From Thermoplasmata archaeon (GTDB lineage: Archaea; Thermoplasmatota; Thermoplasmata; Lutacidiplasmatales; UBA184), in contig JASHWZ010000111.1 of assembly GCA_030043865.1 (NCBI GenBank), positions 1 to 6,743 of the forward strand: a stretch of 6,743 nucleotides of DNA. The letters are read 5' to 3'. Positions 1 to 5,425 of the stretch are shown here, in pieces. Both the position numbers and the translations under genes were made by a program. A model generated the notes under the pieces. It was not told where the DNA came from. It made no database searches and saw only the letters and a program-made list of their open reading frames with translations. Position 1 is the first letter of the stretch. Each line of letters begins with the position of its first letter.

Positions 1-487
1 CGAGAACCCCGATCCGGACGCCGCTCGTCGCAAGCATCAGGATCAGCGCCCGGACACGCGGCACCGGGGTTCGGTCCAGCACCGAGCGCAGCTGCTCGGG
101 CGTGGGGACCACCTCCGCCGCAATCGTGGTGCCGAAGCGGACCTTCAGCTTCGGAGCCCACGACGGCGCGGCCTCCTCGTGCCGCAAGAAGGAACGAATC
201 GCGTACCAGTTCGTCGCGAGGTAGCTGTCCGGCCGGCCCTCCTTGCGCTCGTGCTCGACCCACTCGTGGATGAGGTCCTCGAACTGCCGCGACTTTCCGG
301 CCCTCTGGGACTTGGCGACCTCGATCAGGCGGTCCACGTCGACCGCGTTGCGCCGGAGGAATAGCTCGAGCTGCGAGAGCTGCACCTCGGCGGTGCTCGC
401 CGTGCGGTGGTCCTTAAACCACCGCTTGATTCGGGGGTCGGCTAGGAGGGCTTCTCGACGCTCGCGGACGGGGGCGGTCGCGGTCAT
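1..487 (-). CDS. Tyrosine-type site-specific recombinase (integrase/Xer family), C-terminus beyond left edge
   Basis: Minus-strand frame open from an ATG at 487-485 to the window edge, giving 162 residues beginning MTATAPVRERRE. Residues about 18-105 fit the SAM-like core-binding domain of tyrosine recombinases: a charged first helix, then a helix with the pattern Y-L-A-T-N-W-Y-A-I-R-S-F-L (residues 89-101) that normally grips DNA. Residues about 125-162 begin the catalytic domain (V-P-T-P-E-Q-L-R-S-V-L), and R158 in S-G-V-R-I-G (codon at 14-16) matches the first catalytic arginine. The remaining catalytic residues (Lys, HxxR, His/Trp, Tyr) would lie outside the window. Such enzymes cut and rejoin DNA through a tyrosine-phosphate intermediate. 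The gene is divergent from the tRNA-Ile gene with a 50-bp gap and lies on the tRNA's 5' side, so it is not inside the element at 573-2100. It could be a chromosomal Xer-like enzyme or belong to a second element to the left. Family call confident; specific role unknown. Confidence 0.85.
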   Translation of the reverse strand, partial: MTATAPVRERREALLADPRIKRWFKDHRTASTAEVQLSQLELFLRRNAVDVDRLIEVAKSQRAGKSRQFEDLIHEWVEHERKEGRPDSYLATNWYAIRSFLRHEEAAPSWAPKLKVRFGTTIAAEVVPTPEQLRSVLDRTPVPRVRALILMLATSGVRIGVL

Positions 488-537
488 CGAACTGCGCAGG
501 TATCAGGCACTATTTGACGGTATTGGCGAGGATAAAC
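488..537. promoter_or_regulatory. Divergent promoter region between recombinase gene and tRNA-Ile
   Basis: The 50-bp gap contains one clear AT-rich block, ACTATTTGA at about 509-517. Its centre is about 24 bp before the first base of the mature tRNA on the plus strand and about 26 bp before the recombinase ATG on the minus strand (read there as TCAAATAGT). That spacing fits an archaeal TATA box in both directions, with a near-zero leader for the tRNA precursor and a leaderless recombinase mRNA. No Shine-Dalgarno sequence precedes the recombinase ATG, consistent with leaderless translation. Promoter assignment is inferred from spacing only. Confidence 0.45.
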
Positions 538-612
538 GGGCCCATAGCTTAGTTTGGCTGGAGCACCCGGCTGATAACCGGGAGGTCGTCGGTTCAAATC
601 CGACTGGGCCCA
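538..612 (+). tRNA. tRNA-Ile (anticodon GAU)
   Basis: Complete cloverleaf of 75 nt including the discriminator base. The acceptor stem GGGCCCA (538-544) pairs perfectly with TGGGCCC (605-611), and the discriminator is A612. The D stem is 547-550 with 561-564. The anticodon stem CCCGG/CCGGG (566-570, 578-582) encloses loop CTGATAA with anticodon GAT at 573-575. The T stem GTCGG/CCGAC (588-592, 600-604) encloses loop TTCAAAT. No intron is present and CCA is not encoded (TT follows the discriminator), so CCA would be added after transcription, as is usual in archaea. The tRNA decodes AUC and AUU. Its 3' half from the anticodon to the discriminator base serves as the left attachment site of the element at 573-2100, and the gene remains structurally intact despite the insertion. 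Confidence 0.98.
567..612 (+). repeat. attL: 3' half of tRNA-Ile, left copy of direct repeat
   Basis: These 46 bases recur in the same orientation at 2055-2100 with two mismatches (T572 versus G2060, and G585 versus A2073). The core from the anticodon, 573-612, matches at 39 of 40. The repeat stops exactly at the discriminator base; beyond it the sequences diverge (TTCC versus CCCC). A direct repeat covering only the 3' half of a tRNA gene and ending at its last base is the standard footprint of tyrosine-integrase insertion. Confidence 0.9.
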
Positions 613-619
613 TTCCTCG

Positions 620-1420
620 TCAGTGAATCGCGTCACAAAAAAGACACCGTTTTCCGTCAGGGGACCGAGATCGGCTCTCGAGTCCCCGCGAAAAGTGTCG
701 GTCGAAGACCGCGAAACCTTCGGTCCTCTCCTCCTCGCCGACCCCCACATACTGGAGGGTCTGATCCACGGAGGCGGGACCGTAGATCCGCTGGATCGTC
801 GGCACAGGGATCCCTACCTGGTACGCGAGACGACCGAACGAGCGCCGAAGAACGTGCCCTGTGACCCTCACAGACACGGCGCAGGCACGTCCGACGGCGG
901 CTAGCTCCCCGTCGGCCACGCTGTGGCCCACCGGATAGAGCCGCTCGTCGGCGCCCTTCCCGCGAACCCATTGCTCGAGCGGGGCCCGCCTCAACGGGTC
1001 CATCGGCATTGTCCGGTACTTCCCACCGAACCGGCCCTTGCCGTGGACGGTCATGGTCGGTCGCAGCAAGGCCATCGTCAGGTCCCGGACGCGAGGCCGA
1101 CGGACCTCGCACTCCCGGAGCCCGTTGAAGCCCTGGAGCACGACGCGCACTCGGACGCGCCCCGTTGCCTTGCCGTAGAGCGCGACCATCTACTCTCGCC
1201 CGATCCACGTCCGCCGGTCGGGGCATCCCGACGGGAGCCGCCAGACCGCGTTCTTCCCGCCCCACAGGGGGTTGTCCGCCCACCTCAGGAAGCCCCGGAG
1301 GAGGCTGAACTTCGTCTTCAGCGTCTGTGGTCCCCACTGCCCGCAGCCCTTGGTCGCACGGATGTGTTCGCGCGCCACGTCGGTCGGTCCCTCGGGCGCA
1401 GGGCTCGAATTCGTGAACTG
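620..1420 (-). pseudogene. Tyrosine integrase of the element: amber-interrupted, N-terminally shortened
   Basis: One minus-strand frame holds both integrase parts, separated only by TAG at 1192-1190. The upstream part (1420 to 1193; a GTG at 1378 is the first usable start) shows the core-binding helix around Q-T-L-K-T-K-F-S-L-L-R-G-F-L-R-W and ends in R-R-T-W-I-G-R-E. The downstream part (ATG 1189 to TGA 620, 189 residues) carries the catalytic domain: Arg25 in G-L-R-E-C-E, Lys51 in H-G-K-G, H112-x-x-R115 in T-G-H-V-L-R-R, and Tyr147 in L-Q-Y-V-G. The fifth catalytic position, usually His in Y-G-H-A-S, is Pro138 (CCC at 778-776). TAG is one transition from CAG, so the ancestor probably read R-E-Q-M-V-A-L-Y. 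The frame is closed upstream by TGA codons at 1423-1421 and 1429-1427, and roughly the first helix of the DNA-binding domain is missing. The C-terminus contains C-L-F-C and reaches within 7 bp of the tRNA. Without readthrough it cannot make an active recombinase. Confidence 0.85.
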
Positions 1421-1434
1421 TCACGTTCATATTG
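1413..1434 (+). promoter_or_regulatory. Palindromes and TATA-like box upstream of the cargo gene
   Basis: GTGAAC (1413-1418) and GTTCAT (1425-1430) form an inverted repeat with a 6-base centre and one wobble position. GTGA (1413-1416) and TCAC (1421-1424) form a second, interleaved one. A TATA-like TTCATATTG lies at 1426-1434, about 40 bp before the ATG at 1470, which would place transcription start near 1455. The symmetry beside the TATA box is where an archaeal repressor operator would sit. This is suggestive only. Confidence 0.3.
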
Positions 1435-1469
1435 CGAGGGACCGTTCGGCCCGCGTCGGGCCGGACGAT

Positions 1470-1952
1470 ATGCCGTTCAAAGTCCGCCGAAACGACGGGG
1501 CCAATTTCGAGCTGGATGAGTTTCTCTCGCGGCCGCTCGTGGCTCACCTGTCCACCGCGTCGGATCTAGGCGCCCGCAACTCCGTGTTCTGGTATCTCTG
1601 GGAGGACGAAGCGTTGTGGATGATTCTCGAAGAGGGCTACAACTCTGTACAAGCCCGAGTACGCGACGACCCGCGGGTCGCACTAGGGATTGTGGACTTC
1701 GACCCAAAGTCCGGATTCCTTCAACACGTCAGCATCCGGGGCCATGCGTCCCTCGAACCATGGGACGACGATCGAGCGGGAAGGCTGCTCGATCGCTACT
1801 ATGCTCGTCTTGAAGGCTACTCGGGCACGCCACACAAATCGGGAGAGAGAACTAGGGGCAGTCTTCCCATGATACTGCTGAAGGTTTTGCCCGAGTCCGT
1901 GCTCATGCGCGACCAGGGATATCGCGACCTTGTTCTCCAGAGACAGAGCTAG
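1470..1952 (+). CDS. Pyridoxamine 5'-phosphate oxidase-like split-barrel protein (FMN/F420-binding type)
   Basis: A 160-residue protein starting MPFKVRRNDG. The pattern is that of the PNPOx-like split beta-barrel: residues 24-31 (V-A-H-L-S-T-A-S) start the barrel, 37-52 give N-S-V-F-W-Y-L-W-E-D-E-A-L-W, N-S-V-Q-A-R-V-R-D-D-P-R-V-A-L at 58-72 is the usual cofactor-phosphate segment before the next strand, and V-S-I-R-G-H-A-S-L at 87-95 is the typical 'G-x-A' strand. The C-terminal L-L-K-V-L-P-E-S-V (136-144) also fits. Members bind FMN, F420 or haem and act as small oxidoreductases; the substrate cannot be told, and it is unlikely to be true PdxH, which is longer. In S-x-K-x-R-N-type motifs the usual Lys is Gln61 here. 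The ATG at 1470 was chosen because upstream residues in this frame overlap the integrase antisense and lack family pattern. No good Shine-Dalgarno precedes it. It is the only intact gene inside the tRNA-bounded element and is divergent from int. It stops at TAG. Confidence 0.75.
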   Translation: MPFKVRRNDGANFELDEFLSRPLVAHLSTASDLGARNSVFWYLWEDEALWMILEEGYNSVQARVRDDPRVALGIVDFDPKSGFLQHVSIRGHASLEPWDDDRAGRLLDRYYARLEGYSGTPHKSGERTRGSLPMILLKVLPESVLMRDQGYRDLVLQRQS

Positions 1953-2054
1953 CACGCCCAAAGCGCTTGATCAATCTAATCTCCTTCGTTCAGCGCTCAA
2001 GATCGGGGTCCCAGATCGGGCAAGTAGGTTCCGAACGGCACCCTCCCTGACGGT

Positions 2055-2100
2055 CCGGCGGATAACCGGGAGATCGTCGGTTCAAATCCGACTGGGCCCA
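2055..2100 (+). repeat. attR: orphan 3' half of tRNA-Ile, right copy of direct repeat
   Basis: This stretch matches 567-612 at 44 of 46 bases and carries the anticodon-loop 3' side, the complete T arm and the 3' acceptor strand, but no tRNA 5' half. It cannot form a tRNA. It marks where chromosomal sequence resumes after the element. The A at 2073 (G585 in the gene) falls in the variable loop. Conceptual translation of its minus strand gives a misleading peptide and should not be annotated. Confidence 0.9.
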
Positions 2101-2135
2101 CCCCTCTCGCCGAGAATTCCCGGCGTCGAACCGCC

Positions 2136-2160
2136 CACGTCGCGCAGTTCGCGCGACGTG
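2136..2160. promoter_or_regulatory. Perfect inverted repeat (10-bp arms, 5-base centre)
   Basis: CACGTCGCGC (2136-2145) and GCGCGACGTG (2151-2160) are exact reverse complements around AGTTC. The repeat ends 16 bp upstream of the TATA box of the surface-protein gene and 35 bp after attR. As DNA it could be an operator for a dimeric regulator. As RNA it could form a strong hairpin, but no U-run follows, so it is not a convincing terminator. Confidence 0.45.
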
Positions 2161-2176
2161 CCCGAGGTGCTTAGAC

Positions 2177-2186
2177 AAAATATAAA
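2177..2186 (+). promoter_or_regulatory. TATA box of the surface-protein gene
   Basis: AAAATATAAA is the most TATA-like sequence in an otherwise GC-rich window. Transcription would start about 25 bp downstream, near 2208-2212, giving a leader of about 50 nt before the ATG at 2260. Confidence 0.65.
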
Positions 2187-2243
2187 GTAGTTCTTTGCGA
2201 GGGGGTGAGCAGTATCTGCGCGAATCGCGACAGGGAAGTGAAA

Positions 2244-2250
2244 GTGAGGA
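2244..2250 (+). promoter_or_regulatory. Shine-Dalgarno sequence for the surface-protein gene
   Basis: GTGAGGA is complementary to the archaeal 16S rRNA 3' end and ends 9 bases before the ATG at 2260. This decides the start of the 1044-residue protein and contrasts with the other genes here, which lack clear sites. Confidence 0.6.
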
Positions 2251-2259
2251 TCCACCCCG

Positions 2260-5200
2260 ATGGCCCCCATAAGGCAGAACGAACTCATTCGCCCCCATCA
2301 TGCTCCATCGACTTTTCTGGGTCGCCGGACCCTCTTTTCCCGCCCGAGTAAGGCGTCGCTCCGCGCGCTGCGAGGGGGGCCGCGGCTCGGACTGCTGTTC
2401 CTCTGCGTCGCGATCCTTGCCCTGCTCCTGACCAGCTTCTCGCCTTCGATCGCGACCAGCCCTCGCGGTTCGGACCAGTCGCCCGTCGTGACCGCGACGC
2501 CCGATGCCTCCTCCTACCTCTACTACAACGGTACGATCGACGGCAACGGGGGAACGCAGACCAGCTACGTACCAGCACCCGCGAACGGTACTGTATGGGA
2601 TCTCGTCAGCGCGAAGATCACCATCACCGCGAGCAGTCCGGTCAGCGGCTCGCAGAACTCGTACCTGTACGACTCCACCTGCACGGAGGCGGACGTCGCC
2701 CCGGCGCCGTCGGCGTGCGTGGGGGTCTACGGTCCGAACGTCGACGGGATCGCGAACGACGTAATGGATTCCGGCAAGGACGGCACCGCGATCGGCGAGG
2801 GCGGGTATGCGTCGACGGCGCCCTCGGACGTGATCTACACTCACTACGAGCAGACGATCCATCTCAACCACGACATGTTCATCAGCTTCGGCGCCGACCT
2901 TTCGCGCGGAGTCTCGTCTACCTACTACCTCGTGTTTGACCCCGAGATCGGCGATTACCCGTCGATCGCGTTCTACCGCTGGAGCAATCCGGTCGAGCCG
3001 TTGAGCAGCACGCCGAAGATCGTCACCCTGCCCAGTCCTCCCACGGGCTACTACTATCGCGCGGAGATCTCGGCGTCGACCATCGACCTCAGCAGCGACC
3101 CCGGACCGACCCGGTCGGCCGAGGTTATCGAGGAACCGTCCGGAACGGTCCTCTCTCTCATCAACGATTGGACGGTGAGGGGGACGGGCGTCACTGAGGA
3201 TGCTTGCGGCGGCTACTCGGCGAGTCAGACATGTCCTTCGGACCCCGCCGGGACCGCCACGATATGGGACGATCAGATCATCCTCAGCGCCGGTGACTCC
3301 CTCGAGGCAAGGTTCGTCGGGGTGTCGGGCGACCTCGGCGTCTTCGCGGTCGTCCTCACGGAGTATCCGGCGGCTCCCACCGCGCCGACGGGGCTCGCGG
3401 TGAGCTCGTCCACGACCTCTTCCCTGACCTGGTCCTGGACGAATCCCGGCGGCGACCTGACCGCCGACCTGTTCTTCTGGGAGGCGGGCGCGACTTGCAC
3501 CTCCCCGACCGAGGCCGATCTGGGTGCGGTCGCCGATTCCTACACGCTCGGTTCCCTCGCGTCCGGCTCGGAGTACTGCGCGTACGTGGAAGTAGTGAGC
3601 GCCGGTGGCACGTCGCTTCCCTCCTCGACGGCCACGGGTTGGACCACCCCGGCGAACGTTCCCGGCCCTCCCACCAACGTCACGGCCCTGGCTGAGAACT
3701 CCTCGGCGATACAGTTGTCATGGCTCAATCCCAACGGAGAGTTGAGCGACGACCTGATCGCCCAGTTCTCGGGCTCGAACTGCTCGGGAACGTCGGCGGT
3801 CCTGGACCTGGGGACTGTCGTGTCGTCGTACGACATCCTCAACCTGTCGGCGGGAACGACCTACAGCTACGAGGTGGCGGCGGTCAACAGTCTCGGCGAC
3901 GGCACTTGGTCCGCGTGCGTGAGCGCGACAACGGTCCAGACGGCGCCGTCGGCCCCGACGAACCTGACGGCGACGGCCGTGTCGTCTAACACCATCGAGC
4001 TCGTCTGGGTCAACCCCACGGGTCTCGTGTCCGACGACCTCGTCTACACGTATTCGGGCGCGACGTGCACCGGAGCCAGCGTGACCACCGACCTGGGCTC
4101 CCCCCAGGAAAGCTACGCCAGCATCGGGCTGGCGGCCTCGAGCACCTACAGCTACGCAGTACAGGCCACGAACTACGTCGGAGCGGGCCCGATCTCCGTC
4201 TGCGTGGCCGCGACCACGACCGCGGCCGGGGGTCTGCAGAACGTCACGACCGCGCTCGAACTGACCGCGACGACCCCGCTCGGCAACGAGGTGGCAGGCG
4301 TCGTGGTCCAGGTCGACTTCGAGCTGGAGTCGCTGAACTTCTCGATCACGATCGGTCCGAGCAACGCCTCGGGGGGCGCCCTGTATTCGGGGGTCGCCTC
4401 CGGCACCACGATCACCAACGTCTCCCTGCTGGGAGCGAACTACACGCTGAACAGCTACACCGTGCTGGCGAAGCAGACGACGGTCGTCCAGCTGTTCGTC
4501 GTCGTGACGCTGGCCGCGACGTCCGCGAACAACACGTCGGCCGGCCAGTGGGTCAAGATCACGGAACAGGGGCTGCCCGCCGGTTCGACCTGGTGGGTCT
4601 CCGTCACCGGACCCGAGAACGAATTGCTCACGTGCTCGGGGACGACCATCAATATCCAGCTCGAGAACGGAACCTACCAGTTCGCCGTCGGCTCGGACTC
4701 GGACTTGAACGCGACCGAGCAGGCCGGCGTACTGGTCGTCCCGAACGCCCCTACGACCCTGCCCGTGAACTTCACGAACCAGCCGGCAGCGACCCCGGGA
4801 CCTACGTCCTCGGGTCCGGGATTGACGTCCTCTCAGGTGTGGCAGACGGTCGAGCTCGCCGCCGCTGCAGCGGCGGTCTCGAGCTGCTTCGTCCTCGGGA
4901 CCTATCTTTCTGCGCGGCGCAGGACGGCGCGGGCCCGGCGACTAAGGACCCGAGCGCCCGCCGCGGAACCCGACTCATTCCCTTCGATCGCCGCGAGCCC
5001 CGCTCTGGGCACGTCGACGGTTGCTGCGCGGGTGGGCCCCACCGCCGGTGCGGTGCGGCAACCGGCCGACGCCCTTCGGGACGCGATGTCCGCTCGCTTC
5101 GAGCTGATGCGCGGGGGCAACCGCGAGGCAGTGGCGCAGTTGGACCAGAAGGTACGACTGCTGCGGGCGCGGGCGGGAATCCGGTCGCCCTCGCCGACCT

Positions 5201-5394
5201 TCGTCGGGAAGCTCCGGCGAGGAGGCGACATTGCGGTGGAGCTGTTCCGGGAACCTTCCCTCGCCGGCACGCGATGGATCCGAGGTCGCGCCTCCGGAGG
5301 GACGCGGTGGGCCCGGACACGAGTCTCCACCGGAACGCAGTGGGTCCGGAGCCGCTTCTCGGCGATGACTCGCTGGTTCCGGGCCCGCCTTTAG
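2260..5394 (+). CDS. Large membrane-anchored surface protein with three fibronectin type III repeats and basic cytoplasmic tail
   Basis: 1044 residues. A positively charged N-terminus is followed by a hydrophobic segment (about 43-60, G-L-L-F-L-C-V-A-I-L-A-L-L-L), a signal peptide or anchor. Residues about 68-368 are Ser/Thr/Tyr-rich, probably beta, with Cys pairs and N-glycosylation sequons; I do not recognise a family. Three fibronectin III repeats follow (about 371-466, 468-560, 562-656), each opening with a P-x-x-P-T-x-L/V motif. Residues 659-760 are another beta-rich stretch. Residues about 764-842 match the archaeal surface domain with G-L-P-A-G-S-T-W-W-V (771-780) and E-N-G-T-Y. A Pro/Ser/Gly/Thr linker (about 843-859) leads to a transmembrane helix (about 862-885) followed by R-R-R, predicting an outside N-terminus and a cytoplasmic tail of about 159 residues. 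The tail is strongly basic and ends in four 11-residue repeats. The start is set by a Shine-Dalgarno sequence and TATA box; the stop is TAG. Likely role: cell-envelope adhesion or S-layer-associated protein; partner unknown. Convergent with the next gene, 31 bp apart. Confidence 0.85.
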   Translation: MAPIRQNELIRPHHAPSTFLGRRTLFSRPSKASLRALRGGPRLGLLFLCVAILALLLTSFSPSIATSPRGSDQSPVVTATPDASSYLYYNGTIDGNGGTQTSYVPAPANGTVWDLVSAKITITASSPVSGSQNSYLYDSTCTEADVAPAPSACVGVYGPNVDGIANDVMDSGKDGTAIGEGGYASTAPSDVIYTHYEQTIHLNHDMFISFGADLSRGVSSTYYLVFDPEIGDYPSIAFYRWSNPVEPLSSTPKIVTLPSPPTGYYYRAEISASTIDLSSDPGPTRSAEVIEEPSGTVLSLINDWTVRGTGVTEDACGGYSASQTCPSDPAGTATIWDDQIILSAGDSLEARFVGVSGDLGVFAVVLTEYPAAPTAPTGLAVSSSTTSSLTWSWTNPGGDLTADLFFWEAGATCTSPTEADLGAVADSYTLGSLASGSEYCAYVEVVSAGGTSLPSSTATGWTTPANVPGPPTNVTALAENSSAIQLSWLNPNGELSDDLIAQFSGSNCSGTSAVLDLGTVVSSYDILNLSAGTTYSYEVAAVNSLGDGTWSACVSATTVQTAPSAPTNLTATAVSSNTIELVWVNPTGLVSDDLVYTYSGATCTGASVTTDLGSPQESYASIGLAASSTYSYAVQATNYVGAGPISVCVAATTTAAGGLQNVTTALELTATTPLGNEVAGVVVQVDFELESLNFSITIGPSNASGGALYSGVASGTTITNVSLLGANYTLNSYTVLAKQTTVVQLFVVVTLAATSANNTSAGQWVKITEQGLPAGSTWWVSVTGPENELLTCSGTTINIQLENGTYQFAVGSDSDLNATEQAGVLVVPNAPTTLPVNFTNQPAATPGPTSSGPGLTSSQVWQTVELAAAAAAVSSCFVLGTYLSARRRTARARRLRTRAPAAEPDSFPSIAASPALGTSTVAARVGPTAGAVRQPADALRDAMSARFELMRGGNREAVAQLDQKVRLLRARAGIRSPSPTFVGKLRRGGDIAVELFREPSLAGTRWIRGRASGGTRWARTRVSTGTQWVRSRFSAMTRWFRARL
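5263..5391 (+). repeat. Four tandem 11-residue W-x-R-x-R repeats at the surface protein C-terminus
   Basis: Residues 1002-1044 read as AGTRWIRGRAS, GGTRWARTRVS, TGTQWVRSRFS and AMTRWFRARL, a 33-bp period with consensus x-G-T-R-W-x-R-x-R-x-S. Trp and three Arg recur in register, while the DNA copies have diverged, so the pattern is kept at protein level. They lie on the predicted cytoplasmic side. Confidence 0.8.
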
Positions 5395-5425
5395 GACCCG
5401 CCGGACCGTCGGGCGCACGGGGACC

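Larger units (their letters stand above)
573..2100. mobile_element. Mini integrative element in tRNA-Ile (attL - broken int - PNPOx-like gene - attR)
   Basis: Two copies of the tRNA-Ile 3' half, 1488 bp apart, bracket a tyrosine recombinase remnant whose 3' end lies 7 bp from the tRNA, and a single intact cargo gene. In archaeal integrative elements the integrase gene normally sits next to the tRNA and insertion regenerates the tRNA 3' end from the element, which is the arrangement here. Nothing resembling replication, capsid or conjugation genes is present, so this is either a deletion remnant or a very small mobilisable cassette. The nonsense codon and catalytic substitution in the integrase, and two mismatches between the att copies, suggest it no longer moves by its own means. 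The order and boundaries are read directly from the sequence; past mobility is inferred. Confidence 0.82.
1953..2259. other. Gene-free stretch spanning the right end of the element
   Basis: No coding sequence is supported in these 307 bases. The first 102 bases are the element's right arm; they include AGCGCT twice (about 1962 and 1992) and AGATCGGG twice (2000-2007, 2013-2020), possible remains of integrase arm sites. Then come the attR tRNA fragment (2055-2100), a perfect inverted repeat (2136-2160), a TATA box (2177-2186) and a Shine-Dalgarno sequence (2244-2250), the last three belonging to the surface-protein gene's upstream region. Confidence 0.6.

Noticed and set aside
179..626. Plus-strand frames at 179-364 and 243-626
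   Set aside because: They lie opposite the left recombinase, and the second runs into the tRNA; neither shows protein family pattern.
484..750. Minus-strand peptide containing W-A-Q-S-D-L-N-R-R across the tRNA
   Set aside because: Antisense translation of the tRNA gene. The same peptide appears at the attR copy, a known annotation artefact.
1272..1469. Longer N-terminus for the PNPOx-like gene (start at 1272)
   Set aside because: The extra 66 residues are the complement of the integrase core-binding domain and would remove the promoter region; the ATG at 1470 fits the family start.
657..1547. 296-codon minus-strand frame over the integrase
   Set aside because: Shadow frame of the integrase remnant; no integrase motifs and strongly Arg/Gly/Pro-rich composition.
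2000..2020. AGATCGGG repeated twice (2000-2007, 2013-2020) as integrase arm sites
   Set aside because: Two short copies in GC-rich DNA can arise by chance, and no matching copies were noticed at the left end of the element.
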